Part shown: piece by piece, positions 21,523 through 33,775 of the stretch
Numbering within the stretch: position 1 is the first letter of the stretch
Layout of the letters: each line of letters opens with the position of its first letter
NCBI GenBank assembly: GCA_017893485.1
Contig: CM030360.1
Span: forward strand, 9,288,597-9,352,596
Origin: Hemerocallis citrina
Taxonomy: Eukaryota > Streptophyta > Magnoliopsida > Asparagales > Asphodelaceae
Reading direction: 5' to 3'
DNA length: 64,000 bases
Made by a program: the position numbers and the translations under genes
Notes under the pieces: model-generated
What the model was told of the DNA's origin: nothing
Databases searched by the model: none
What the model saw: the letters and a program-made list of their open reading frames with translations, nothing else

Positions 21523-24454
21523 ATGCCGCGACGGAATACGGCGCTTAAAAGAAGGATTGAGGAGCCTCTAAACGAGGAGGATACCCACGTAGAGGTAGGT
21601 GAGGGGAGCACCCAGCCACCCCCACAAAAAAAGACCCGGGGAGCGACAAAGTTAGTTGACGTATGGAAGCTACCCGCGGGTGAAAAAAAAGCAGTGGAGA
21701 TAAATGGGGATCATCAGCCCGTAGGAGAAAATGCAGCGAATTTCGCATCATTCATTGGGCTGATTGTTCGGAATTCCGAGTATCTTCCACTATCATTCGA
21801 TAGATGGACAAAAATCCCAATAGCGACAAGGACTAGAGCTATGGAAGTTATCAAGGTACCATTTATATTTACAGTATTTCTTAAATAGTTTGGTTATAGG
21901 TATTTCTTAAATAGTTTGTATATCAATTCACCTATGTATGCTTCCTATGTCTTTAAGGCTATGTATGCTTCATAGCCTTAAAGACTCAGGACCTGAACCT
22001 ATGGTTGAATCTTGAAGCATCAAAAAAGTTCTCTGAAATGTTGATCTTCACAGCTAGCTTGAGTTTTATTTGTTAACCTAGTCAACCTGCACATGATTTA
22101 TTAGTTTCCAATTTGTGGGATTTGGTTTCTGAAACTCAAGTTAGCGAGGATAGTTCATTTTGTTGTGTAATTATCACTACTCCATTTTGTTCTCATGTGC
22201 AACAACAAATATCTAATTCAAATTCACGAGAAAGATACATGTTACATACTTTTGCTTTTATTAGCTAGCATTTTTTAATGATAAGCTGCTGCTTGATAGA
22301 AGCTTTCGTTTTCTAAGCTTTCAGTTTATACTTTTCTTATTTTCTTGAGATATTTTGGTACATACTGAATCGGTTTTGTTGACTTGTTTCAAAACTTCTG
22401 CAAGGAGTTTGTATGTCTTATACTATGGACGAGGCAGTTTGTTCCGATCTATGATTTTGTATATGGGTGGACAAGCTGCAGCACGTGGAGGATCATACGT
22501 TTCCTGTCAAGTTCTTACAGAACCACAATAGTATTAGTGATTTTCTCATTTAGAGTCTGTAATTACTTGAGCTCCTAATAAACAAAAAATTACCTGGACA
22601 CCCTGTGTTTGATTTTCTTGCAATCGTATGTTTCATATAATATGAAATACTAGGTGTTTAACTCATGCTTTGAATGGTTGATGAACGGGTTTTCAATAAT
22701 CCAACAAATTGACGCCATGTGATACATGGTAACTAGTCGCTAAACCAATTAATTTTCTAAATAAGAAAAATGATGAACAGTGCAAATCATTCATCTCGGA
22801 GGAGGCCCACCATATATATCATGAACATTTTTTTCCTTTTACAAGTCTGGGTTCACTTTTCTGAAGGAATAAATGTCTCCCGTCACCTCTAAATAATTAC
22901 CAATCCTTCTCGATGTCATAGAGCCCCAATAACGAAAACCTACCATTACAATTGGAGAAAGTGCTAAAGACAACCATTTTATTTTAACACCTTTCACCGT
23001 TGATGTTAACACAGTCGCTTTACAAATACTACAATTCAGCACAAAATGTCAAAGTTGAGTTACAGGTTAAATTTGGTCTCACTTGTACTGATCAGTGAGA
23101 AGTTTCTTTATAACCATTCTTTGTTAGTTAATTTTGTTAGTTACTTGATTTCTCAAGGAAGAAATCAATATCATATATCAAATTATCAAGTACTTTCTTA
23201 TCTTTAATATATGATATTGATTTATGACTGTTGCAGCAAAAATTTGATTTCCCGGCGACTGTTGGTGCTAATTGGCTGAATAAATCAATGTCTAAGAAAT
23301 GGAGAGACTATAAGGTTGAGCTTAAGGCAAAATACTATGACGAGGACCGAACAATGGCTGAGAACGCAAGAGCAGTCCCACAAAATGTCGTGCGTGCTGA
23401 TTGGGAATTTCTATGCCATTTTTGGAATACACCTGAAGGGAAGGTAATTAAAAAATTGTAGTATATGATGCAATATATTTTGATATGATATATGGCTTAT
23501 TAAATTTTATTGTCTGTGCAGAAGAGAGCTGAAAGAGGTCGTGCAAGTAGGGAGGCACAGGACGTACTGCACACTGCAGGAGGTACAAGCTTTGCACGGC
23601 GACGCGAAATGATGGTATATCTAAGTGTTTTGTTCTTCACTATAATACTTGTAGAGTAACTCTTAATACCAAAAAACTTTCGTTTTTTCAAAACGAGTTC
23701 AATTGATTTTGATTTTAATATATGTAGGATGTGGAGCGAGGAGGTGCGGATCAGTACGGTGATTTAGATTTCTTCGACGCAACCCACATGAACTCACAAG
23801 GCGTATTTCCGTCCTCAAAGGCTGCGACGATATCGGTAATAGTTTTTCTATCTTAAATTTGCTTATTTGATGTGTAATATGCCTTAACAATGAATTTGGA
23901 TATTTTTTTTAAAACAGGAGACTGCTCGGAATAGGTATGCCGAACTGTCAGCCGCTCCCACCGCCGATATAGTGCAGCTTCAACACCAGGCGTTGGTCGA
24001 AAGCATTGGTCCGGAGCGCCCTGGCCGTGTGCGTGGGAAGGGGTTAGGACCAACACCCTCTCGTACTCGTGCTTCTTCATCATCACAGCCGGATCCTAGA
24101 GATGAGAAGATAGCTAATCTAGAGGCAACAGTCGCAGAGCTTAAGGCAACAGTTGCGGAATTAGCACAGATGGTGAGGGGAACAAATGTTCCAAACCCAT
24201 CTAACATACCGAGACAGGTTAGAAATTATATAGAGTATTGTTCTTATCTAATTGTGTCTACCAATTGCTTAGCATTAGCATTTTATACGAATCTGACTAA
24301 TTGTGTGTACCAATCCGACTCATGGCATCTTTCATACTTATTTCTTATATAGCATGATGTTAGAGAGCCGACATCTTCCAGTCATCCGAATGAAGAGGAA
24401 GCCGACGACCTTGGTGATCCCTTCGACGACATCGCTGGACGTACAATGTCCTGA
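21523..24454 (+). CDS. CACTA TNP1/Ptta-type protein, 6 exons, ~380 aa
   Basis: The proposed exons are 21523-21855, 23237-23443, 23522-23614, 23728-23835, 23918-24217 and 24353-24454. All introns are GT-AG and phase 0, and the product is about 380 residues. The conserved part matches the plant transposase Ptta/En/Spm family (PF03004): an FDFPATVGANWLNKSMSKKW block, REAQDVLHTAGGTSFARRRE, then PERPGRVRGKGLGPTPSRT and a short coiled coil (LEATVAELKATVAELAQMV). It ends in an acidic tail. Proteins of this group help transposition by binding CACTA subterminal repeats. A further small exon may exist at about 26623-26659 (CAG acceptor, then a short frame ending in TAA). The first intron is long (1.38 kb). 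Confidence 0.85.
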
Positions 24455-27111
24455 TGAGAAGATATTAAAGGTACATTCAGCCCCAAATACATATTTAGTT
24501 GAACTATATATCAAATTTGAGAGTTTTTGATTTCACACTTGAAGACAGCAGAACTGGTTACACTATATATCATATTTATTTGAACTATATATCATATTTA
24601 GTTGAACTATTTACACTTGAAGAAAGCAGAATTGTTGAACTATATATCAGAGATCCATTTTAGTTGAACTATATGATATATATCATATTAGTTGAACTAT
24701 ATATCCATTTTAGTTGAACTATATATCCATTTTAGCAGAATTGTTGAACTATATATCATATTTAGTTGAACTAAATATGATATATATCATATTTAGTTGA
24801 ACTGGTGACAATGGATCTCTGATATATAGTTCAACAAAATTTACAACAAAAGTTGAACTATATATCATATTTAGTTGAACTATATATCATATTTGCAATG
24901 CCCAGTTAAACCTCTGGGTTCTCAGACCACCACATTCATGTTCTTCTGTATGTTTCCCATCCTATGTTTCAGTTCCACTACTCCATGTGTAATCTGGAAG
25001 TTCAATGCTCAATGTACTAAATAAATGAGCATCTAAATAAATAATTAAGAATCTGTGTGTCGTATTCGAGAAACAGTATAATTTGGGACTGGCATAAGTC
25101 AGTATTGTATGGTTTTGTTACTCTTAAGCATGTATGTGTCCCTTTTCTGTTAATGTGTTGGAAAATTTCCCTGTTGAAGTATATATATATTATAATGAAT
25201 ATTACAGTTGGCCTGATAATCACTAAATTCTTCTTACACTCATCAAAGCACTCATGGTGCTCGGATTTTGTACTCGACCCTCCAGTACTGCAGTGGTGCG
25301 CTGCCTTTTATTCTTAATCATTATATTGGTTTTTCCACACCATGCAATAATTTATTTTACTTGTGGCGTCGGTATTAGTTATAAACATTCATTACTTCAA
25401 GTATTCAACTACAACATGTCGAAGTTTAATGTAGTAATTTTGGCAGATGCATAGTCTAACTCTAGGCAGAGACTACTACAAAAATTTTACAGAGACCGTT
25501 AGAAAACTAATATATTGGTTCGCTTTCAAAATCAGAAACACCGGTATTACCAGTAGCTAGCTATTTCATGAAACACTGGTGTATAATAATCTTTTACTTT
25601 CTTAAAAATAGGTAAAAGTGAATACTTGCTTCATACTTGCAAATACGTAAAAGTATCCTTAAAGAGTTTGAGTGTTGAGTGTATTTTAGGCACTGACTCT
25701 ATCTTCCTAATCGAGGAGTTGATGATGATTGAATAGTTGCATAAACTAATCAGCTATTACAAGATCAATAATATTTAGTATCAAATAGATGAAAAAAGAA
25801 AACAGAAAAAGGAATACAAGATCAATAATATTTCAGTTCCACTACTCCAATTATAACAGCATCCTCTTGGAAACCACCTCCACTTCCACATCAGAATCAA
25901 CAAAGTCCTGAACCATATTTACGCATTGCAGAAAAGGAATACAGCTGATGCTCTCAGTTTCTTCTTAGCTTCTTTTGGCAAAAATGGAAACATAGACAAT
26001 AATTATGATCAGAAAAACAAATACAAAATCCAAAAAAAAAAAAGATACTAGTTATGCAATATAGTATATATAGAGTTATGCAATATAGTTCATTTACAGC
26101 TGGTCAGCAGATAGACAAGAATACCTAAATAGCATGCAAATAGCCCATTGGTTTTGAAAATTCATGCTATTTCCTGCCATGTTAAGATTGAAGTTTCAGA
26201 ATTATCAAACTGTTGATTAACGACAGGAAGTTTTTAAGGAACATGTCAAATCTGAAGAGATTTAAACATAGTCCAAAGAAATTGTTCAATCCAGAAAAGC
26301 GAAGATATGTCGAGCAACCACACAGGGATGTCTACCTACTCGAGTATTGATGCATCAGGTCCACCGCTTCTCTTTTGATTATATGTGAAGCATGAGCATC
26401 AGTACTGGTTATTTTGTGAAGCATGAGCATCAGTAATGGTGTAATTTTATCTAGGTTGTGCATGTGAATGGTGAATGGTGTAATTTTTATAGGCTGTTCT
26501 TATCACATTTTAAAAAGTTCTTATTCCAGTACAACTTATACATTTTTTCAACTTGTTTCAGCCTATTTATCTTCATACATTTTGACTAGGACTGAGTTTA
26601 TTTATTTTCCCATTGTGCAGCGAGTTTGTGAAAACGGCGCGAAGGCTGACGGTGCTTAATTATGGATTCTAGCAGTAACAACATAACAACATCTGTGGAT
26701 ATCAAAGTTATTCTACTATCCTCTCTGCCGAAAGACTTAGAAGTGTTTGGAATTGAACTAATAAACTGTAAAACGACTTCTTGTTGGTTGTAGTTAGTTC
26801 TTCTAAAAACTGATGCTATTATGACTTTGGTTCCTTTGTATCTGTTGGCTTTGCGTTTATGCTAAAACAGTAAACTGAGATGTCTCTTAGCTGCTTATTT
26901 ATCAATGGAGTTGTTGTCAATCCCTTGAAAGATTTATTTGAAGTCCTCATTTAATGCTATATATTATGACTTTGTGTTATTGCTCTGAGCTAGATGTTGA
27001 CTATTATGTCTGGAGTACTGGAGGTTACAACTTTTGAGTACAGTAGATGAATTGTGTCTGGAGTACTGGAGGCTATTCAGTGGGAATATTGATTCAGCAG
27101 GTTTCATACAA
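24455..27111. other. CACTA-1 3' non-coding region
   Basis: There is no convincing gene. From 24555 to 24895, GTTGAACTATATATCATATT recurs about a dozen times as an irregular minisatellite, partly in inverted form. GTGAAGCATGAGCATCAGTA is duplicated at about 26386 and 26417. GTCTGGAGTACTGGAGG is duplicated at about 27009 and 27057. Confidence 0.6.
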
Positions 27112-27386
27112 TCCCCGGCGTTTTACCAATGCCGGGGTATAGTAAATAACGGTAATATATTTTAAAAATTCAAACCACAATGGCCGGCGTTTACCACACG
27201 CCGGGGATTATTCTAAAATTCCCCGGCGTTTCATTTGCGCCGGGGAAACTAATAGAATCCCCGGCGGCGGAACGGACGGCGCTTGCGGCGGCGTTTCCGT
27301 AAACGCCAACAACTAAAGGCCGGCGTTTTCAAAACGCCGGCCATTATTAAACAAAAACGCCGTCGATTCCTATTTATTTTGTAGTG
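27112..27386. repeat. CACTA-1 right subterminal repeats and terminus
   Basis: At least five CCCCGGCGTTT / AAACGCCGGGG or GGCCGGCGTTT palindrome pairs lie between 27112 and 27345, for example GGCCGGCGTTTTC with AAAACGCCGGCC at about 27320-27342. The terminal inverted repeat follows, ending GTAGTG at 27386. Confidence 0.85.
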
Positions 27387-27389
27387 CAA

Positions 27390-27931
27390 TGTAGAATTAA
27401 CAACTGATTGCGCTAATTTTTTAGTTCAGTTTGAATCTACGTTAAATAACTTGTATGATTATTATGATAGACATTTTGTTTCTAGTAGTACAACTTCTGT
27501 AGTTAGTTCTTCTTCTGGTAGTTTTAAAGGTAAGGGTAAAAGTAGAATTAGTGATATAACATTTAGTCTACTTGAACAAATTCAATCTAAAAAACCTAGG
27601 ACTAATCAACCAAATGAATTAAATTGGTATAACCAACATGATACCGAGCCTACTCTTTCCCCACTAGATATTTTACAATGGTGGAAAGAACATGAACACA
27701 CTTTTAGTATTCTGTCTATTATGGCTAAAGATTTGCTAACTCCTCCTGTCTCTACAGTTGCTTCTAAGAGTGCATTTTCTACAAGTGGCAGGGTTCTATC
27801 TGATTACAGAAATCGGTTGAAGCCCGAGGTGTTAGAGATGCTCGTTTGCACAAAAGACTGACTGAAGGCTGAAGATAGGACGCAAGGGAAAGCACTATCT
27901 AGTTCCACAAGTGGGAGCAACTCGCCCGAAG

Positions 27932-27964
<33 letters not shown>

Positions 27965-27966
27965 AG
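27390..27966 (+). pseudogene. hAT transposase fragment with dimerisation domain, 3' side
   Basis: Reading resumes after the CAA duplication. It gives FESTLNNLYDYYDRHF, KPRTNQPNELNWYNQ and the hAT C-terminal dimerisation domain (DILQWWKEHEHTFSILSIMA, KDLLTPPVSTVASKSAFSTS, GRVLSDYRNRLKPE). A TGG-to-TGA stop at 27859-27861 cuts off the tail. The tail ends in a CAA repeat (27936-27963) that would encode polyglutamine. Confidence 0.9.
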
Positions 27967-28487
27967 CTTTTCTTCTTATGTTAAATTAGAAAAATTGTAG
28001 TCAATTAAAATTGTACATAAGAAATATGTTATTGTATAAAACTTATTTGTGAATTAAATTCTTCATTTCGTTATAAATTGTTCAAATTGTATAACTTAAA
28101 TTCGTATGAATAAAATTTCAAAATTTGTTGTCAATTTCACTCTTTCAATCTTATTATTATTATTACGTTTTTTTTTGTTTATTAGTATTATTACTTACTT
28201 AGTATTATAATTAAACATCATTTGGGGATATTTGATTCAATTTGAAGAATTGTAGTATTATTACTTATTAGTATTATTACTGAATTACATACTTAGTATT
28301 ATAATTAAACATCATTTGGGGATATTTGAAGAATTGTAGTATTATTACTTATTAGTAGTATTACTTACTTAGTATTATAATTTTTTAAGAAATGTAATAT
28401 TCATCAAACAAAAATATGGTTGTTTGTATAATTGTATACATCATTTGTAAAATTATTATTATTATTAGTTCAATTTAAGCTACCAAA

Positions 28488-28489
<2 letters not shown>

Positions 28490-28532
<43 letters not shown>

Positions 28533-28533
28533 T
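28490..28533. repeat. (AT)n microsatellite
   Basis: TA dinucleotide runs lie in the 3' part of hAT copy B, in the place where the complete copy has a poly-T run (about 30582-30600). Confidence 0.95.
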
Positions 28534-28742
28534 ATTAAACGGGCCAACCCGCGGGTCGACCCGGCCCAACCCGGGTTGAGCCCTAAAGGGTTCACGGGTT
28601 GGGCTGGCCACCCAAATAAGAAATTGACCCGGCCCGGCCCGGCCCGCATAAGACGCCAACCCGGCCCGGCCCGCCCACTCGAGCGTGCCAACCCGCACGG
28701 GTTGGGCCCGGACCGGCCCGTTCGACCCGTTCGCCACCCCTA

Positions 28743-29118
28743 ACTAAACCCTAGAGTTTACGGCCATATATATAGCTCCCAAGCAAATCCTAAAAGATAT
28801 ACACAAATCTAGCAAATTGGACATTTCTTCCGTAAGCCCAAAAGAACAACTCAGCGTCGGTGTCGGTCGACCGCATCGTGCGGATCCAGACCTGAGGGCT
28901 GACCGGTCGACCACACCCCCTAGGTCGATCGACTGTCCCCTCCTCTGTTGGACGCCTACACTCGAAGAACCCCCAGTCGACTGGGCCGGTCGACCGCAAC
29001 CCTCCAGACTTCTCTTCTTCTACTTGCTACTTGTCTTTCCTTGCTTCTTTGTCTCCTCCTCTTCTTCTCCAACTTCAAGTCCCCCGTGCCTCCATGTATT
29101 TGAGGCCACAATTCCTAA
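28743..29118. other. Unassigned segment rich in GGTCGACC-type motifs
   Basis: Between 28860 and 28995 GGTCGACCG, GGTCGACCA, GTCGATCGAC and AGTCGACT recur at short intervals. CCATATATATAG near 28763 looks like a TATA region. No open frame is convincing. Segment C starts at 29119. Confidence 0.4.
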
Positions 29119-29781
29119 CAAGGCTGTGAGTGTGATACTCTATATTTTTGCTCATCTAATCATCTTAGATAAATTCAAGTATTTGGATAATCCCAAGAAT
29201 ATCCTTCAGTTGGCGTTATCCTACAATGTGCTTTGGGTCCCAATATCTTTCATATATTCACTTAAATATATCTGGTTCATCGACTCATCTTAAATATAGT
29301 ACTTTTTAATTAACAACTTGTGATTCTTCTGATTTTCTCTTCTTCTTTAATTTAATTAAATTTCGCCAATATAGAATACATGCATCACATAATCTATAAA
29401 GGGGATTAAATGTGGAAAGGAAAAAAAAAACCTGAGTTTTCAGTCAATACAGAACCACACTGATACGAATATAACTGGAATTGGAAAAGAAATTGAGACG
29501 GGGATAAGAGATTGATTTGGGGAAGAAATAGGAAAGAATCAGAGGAAGAGAACGGCCAGATCAGAAAATAATCAAGAGATTACTTCATTCATAATATCAT
29601 ATTCTATTACAAGAGTCTACTACTTATAGTAGCTATAAGCTTTCTGTTGCAACTCATCATCTCTCTTTCCGCCTTTTATTTCACTTAAACTTCTCACGTG
29701 CACACCCGTAAAAGACCTATACACTGATACCTTCCTCTTACAGAACACACACAGTCGACTGCCAGCATACCCAGTCGACTG
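29119..29781. repeat. Duplicated segment C
   Basis: It matches 13160-13838 of segment B in direct orientation at well over 90%, from CAAGGCTGTGAGTGTGATAC to CCCAGTCGACTGC. Shared landmarks include GAACCACACTGATACGAATA and GTAGCTATAAGC. Both copies stop at the same GTCGACTGC motif. Confidence 0.85.
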
Positions 29782-30279
29782 CACCACAACATCAGTATCA
29801 ATACCCCTCTCCATATGTATATCATATATCAGTTCTCACACTTTGTACATGTAAACTCTCTTCCTTTTCTCTCCTACTTCATCTTCTTCACCAGAGACCT
29901 CTCCCTTGATTTCATGAAAACTCTATTCCCACAGCTGCGGCTGGTTTAGAATGCTTGAATTTAGAAGAGATCATATTATTCTGATGTTTGCTTAAATTTA
30001 GAAAAGACGATTGAACATTGTTGGATGATGGAAGAGGAGGGATGAGGATGAAGATTATTTACCGTATAATATTCTGATAATCTCATCTTTCTTTCTTTTT
30101 TTTCCTTCTAATCTCATCTAAATTTTTCATAACCACGAGGGTGTGGCTTTTAATATGGATTAGGGCAGGGATGTTAATTTTTAGTTAGTTTAGATTAAGC
30201 TCATCTGATCTTGTTTTAGGCTAACAAATATAATTAGAACACTTGTTCTAATTGAAGGGTATATTAGTCCTACAAGTAT
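29782..30279. other. No recognisable feature
   Basis: This is an AT-rich stretch between segment C and CACTA-2, with no gene, terminal repeat or RNA that I can support. Confidence 0.4.
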
Positions 30280-31152
30280 CACCACAACACACGCTGGATT
30301 CACCGGCATTTTTTCGAATTTACACCGGCGTTTATAAAAACGCCAGTCCAAATGCCGCCGAAGTAGGGGTGGCGAACGGGCCGAACGGACCGGGCCGGGC
30401 CCAACCAGCGCGGGTTGGCACGCTGGAGTGGGCAGGCCGGGCCGGGTTGGGTTGTTATGCGGGCCGGGCCGGGCCGGGTCAGATTCTGATTTGGGTGGCC
30501 CGCCCAACCCGTGAACCCATTAGGGCTCAACCCGGGTTGGGCCGGGTCGACCCGCGGGTTGGCCCGTTTAATATATAATTTTTTTTTTTTTTTTTTTTTT
30601 GGGTATCTTAAATCGAACTAATAATAATAATAATTTTACAAATGATGTATACAATTATACAAACAACCATATTTTTGTTTGATGAATATTACATTTTTTA
30701 AAAAATTATAATACTAAGTAAGTAATACTACTAATAAGTAATAAATTATACAATTCTTCTAATATCCCCAAATGATGTTTAATTATAATACTAAGTCTAA
30801 CCGTCTAAGTATGTAATTCAGTAATAATACTAATAAGTAATAATACTACAATTCTTAAAATTGAATCAAATATCCCCAAATGATGTTTAATTATAATACT
30901 AAGTAAGTAATAATACTATTATACTAATAAACAAAAAAAATCGTAATAATAATAATAAGATTGAAAGAGTGAAATTGACAACAAATTTTGAAATTTTATT
31001 CATATGAATTTAAGTTGTACAATTTGAACAATTTATAACGAAATGAAAAATTCAATTCACAAATAAGTTTTATACAATAACATATTTCTTAGTTTTTATG
31101 TACAATTTTAATTGACTACAATTTTTCTAATTTAACAAAACAAGAAAAGCTA

Positions 31153-33283
31153 TTATTGTTGTTGTTGTTGTTGTTGTTGGTCTTCAGACGAGTTGCTCCC
31201 ACTTGTGGAACTCGATAGTGCTTTCCCTTGCGTCCTATCTTCAGCCTTCAGCCAGTCTTCTGTGCATACGAGCATCTCTAACGTCTCGGGCTTCATCCGA
31301 TTCCTGTAATCTGATAGAACCCTGCCACTTGTAGAAAATGCACTCTCAGAAGCAACTGTAGAGACAGGAGGAGTTAGTAAATCTTTAGCCATAATTGATA
31401 GAATACTAAAAGTGTGTTCATGTTCTTTCCACCACTGTAAAATATCTAGTGCAGAAGTAAAAGGCTCAGCATCTTGTTGGTTATACCAATTTAATTCATT
31501 TGGTTGATTAGTCCTAGGTTTTTTAGATTGAATTTTTTCAAGTAAACTAAATGTTCTATCACCAATTCTACTTTTACCTTTAGAACTACCAGAAGAAGAA
31601 CTAACTATAGAAGTTGTACTACTAGAAGCAAAACGTCTATCATAATAATCATACAAGTTATTTAACGTAGATTCAAATTTAACTAAAAAACTAGCGCAAT
31701 CAATTGTTAATTCTACAATGTTATCTAAATATCCAAAAAATATTTCTATCAAATTCTTCGTACCTTCAAATTTGATACGAGGATCCATAACAGTAGCAAC
31801 ACAAATCAACATAGGAGGAGGAAAATAATACTTCAAAAATTTAGTAAATGCAGGTTTTACAATGTCACTAATATGGGTATCATTTAACATTTCGTTAAAT
31901 GTTTGAACCATGCTAACTAATTCAATAAAAATGCTACTAGAAGTAGATTCATATGTTTTTGAAAATTTTAAAGTTGCGGTTTTAAAAGGTTCTAAAAATT
32001 TCAACAAAGATTCAGCAAAAAAACCAATCGGCGGCAGTCATTTGAAAATTAGGCATATTTTGTGCGATACAAAAATCATTTACAACTGCTTTATATTCGG
32101 TGACAACATTTAGTAAATCAAAAGTAGAATTCCATCGGTGTCTAACATCCTTTGGAAATTTTCTAAAAGGAACATGTCTAGCTCTACACCAAGCTTTCCA
32201 TTCTTGTAGAATGCTTGGTTTTAATGCAATGAAATGTACACAATCTCTAATTTTAATTATATATGGATCAGCTATACCTAATGCATCTTGAACACATAAA
32301 TTTATAATATGACATGCACACCTAACATGAAAAATATTGTCAGATGGAGGGTTTAATATTCTTTTTAAAGTATTAATTGCTACATTGTTGTTAGATGCAT
32401 TATCAAAACTAATAGCCATAATTTTATCGCGAATATGAAAAACATCACAAATTTCTAAAATACGGTTTGCTATTTCAGCACCACTATGGGGATACGGCAA
32501 CGACGCAAGTGATATGATTCTTTTATTAAGAATCCAATCATTGTCAATCCAATGACAGGTTATTCCCATCGTTGGAATATTGTTGACACCCGTCCAACAA
32601 TCCGAAGTTAAACTAACCCTACAAGTTAAACTATATAAAATTGCAATCAACGCGTCCTTCATTTTCATGTACACTTTAAAACAATCCGATTTGCAAGTAT
32701 TTCTCGGAATTCTTTTAAAATGAGGGTTTAAGGCCGTTTGATTAAAATTTTCCAAGTTCCTACTCTCGGAATAGGTAAATGGTAACTCATCCTTAATTAC
32801 TAATCGGGCCATTTTCCGACGAACAAGTTCGGGATCATAAGGGTGGCTATCTACTTGACCGGTCCTAGGGTTTATTCTTTGTTGGCCTTGTAGTTGATCA
32901 AGAAGATCTTTATGATTATTTAGGATGTGCCTACTAAGTGTACCGGTTCCGTCACCCTTTTTGAATTTGTATAGTTTATCACATGATTTACACGCTTTCA
33001 CACCTACACCCGGAGTATTTTCGTCCGGGATATAATGATAAAACTTATGCCAATCGCTAGTTTCTCCTCTACTTTTCCTACTACTACGGGGTTGTGTGGT
33101 GTCGGTTTGTTGTTGTTGTTCTTCTTCTAATTGTTCATGTCCAACATCATCGTGTGTACCCCATTGTTCCATAGTAGGATCAATGTAATCTTGGGCGGGC
33201 TCAGTAATTGGGACAATTGGTGGCCTACGTGAAGATGAGGAAGAATCTTGTCCACTACGACCGCTACCGCGTGATCTAGACAT
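31153..33283 (-). pseudogene. hAT transposase (BED finger, DUF4413, hAT dimerisation), one frameshift
   Basis: The ATG is at 33283. The first frame (33283-32012, 423 aa) has a Ser/Arg-rich start and then a BED zinc finger at residues about 70-135 (C-KSC...SRHILNNH). The RNase H-like catalytic region follows (SLTSDCWTG, DNASNN, CACHIINLCV). A run of seven A at 32017-32023 (T on the coding strand) adds one base and ends the frame at ADWFFC. The second frame (32007-31153) continues with the DUF4413 region and the C-terminal dimerisation domain, and ends in polyglutamine. Copy B has six bases at this place, which supports a one-base error. Total size would be about 705 aa, normal for plant hAT transposases. 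A sequencing error in the homopolymer cannot be excluded. Confidence 0.93.
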
Positions 33284-33765
33284 AGTGTAGTAATGTGGTA
33301 TGTAAAAAAAAATCTACAATGTAGGAGGGGACGAGCGGTGAATTATACAAAAAAAAACTAAAAAACAAGAGGGTTGAGATAGAGAAGTTCAAAAAATGAA
33401 CAATAATTTTAACTACAACGCAAAAAAAATAATAACAAGAGAAAAGAGATAGAGATATTTTGATACCGTTCACCGTGGAATACGCGTATAAAATAAAACC
33501 GTGAAAATTAGAATATAATAGAAAAGATGGAGGAGGGCTTTGCCGATTTCGCAATTGAAGAGTTGAAGTAGATTTGAGTCAATGGTTGAAGAGAGTTGAA
33601 GACGTTGAATTTTGTTCTCCGATACGACTGAAATTTGATCGTGTATACGCCTCCTTGTACACTTGTTTGATGATTACTACAATTTTTCAATTTTTTTTTT
33701 TTTTGATGTATAATAGTAGAGAGAGTAAGAGAGGGAGGTGTGATTTTTTTGGAGATTTTTGGGGG

Positions 33766-33775
33766 CTATTTATAG
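33766..33775 (-). promoter_or_regulatory. TATA box of the hAT transposase gene
   Basis: CTATAAATAG on the minus strand lies about 480 bp upstream of the transposase ATG at 33283. It is followed by a pyrimidine-rich CTCTCTTACTCTCTCT stretch, as at many plant start sites. The long leader may contain an intron. Confidence 0.5.

Larger units (their letters stand above)
14201..27386 (+). mobile_element. CACTA-1: complete CACTA (En/Spm) element, 13,186 bp
   Basis: The left end CACTACAAAATAAATAAGAA and the right end, complement CACTACAAAATAAATAGGAA, are matching inverted repeats. The three-base duplication CAA lies at 14198-14200 and 27387-27389. The interrupted hAT gene reads through if one CAA is removed. 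Both ends carry CCCCGGCG palindromic subterminal repeats. Two plus-strand spliced genes, a TNP2-type transposase and a TNP1/Ptta-type protein, are open throughout. It is potentially autonomous. Confidence 0.95.
13840..28742 (+). mobile_element. hAT element copy B, 5'-truncated and split by CACTA-1
   Basis: The plus strand from 13840 to 14200 and from 27387 to 28742 together match the right two thirds of the complete hAT element at 30364-34208, which lies in the opposite orientation. The match includes its 3' untranslated region, the GGCCCGGCC-rich subterminal region (28540-28735) and the terminus CGCCACCCCTA ending at 28742. The left end and the first ~420 transposase codons are absent; the break is at about 13840. 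CACTA-1 was inserted later. Confidence 0.85.

Noticed and set aside
28549..28743. Pro/Gly/Arg-rich frames in the hAT subterminal region
   Set aside because: They are translations of GGCCCGGCC-type subterminal repeats.
29782..29800. CACCACAACATCAG next to segment C as another CACTA end
   Set aside because: No matching inverted end, subterminal palindromes or three-base duplication are found.
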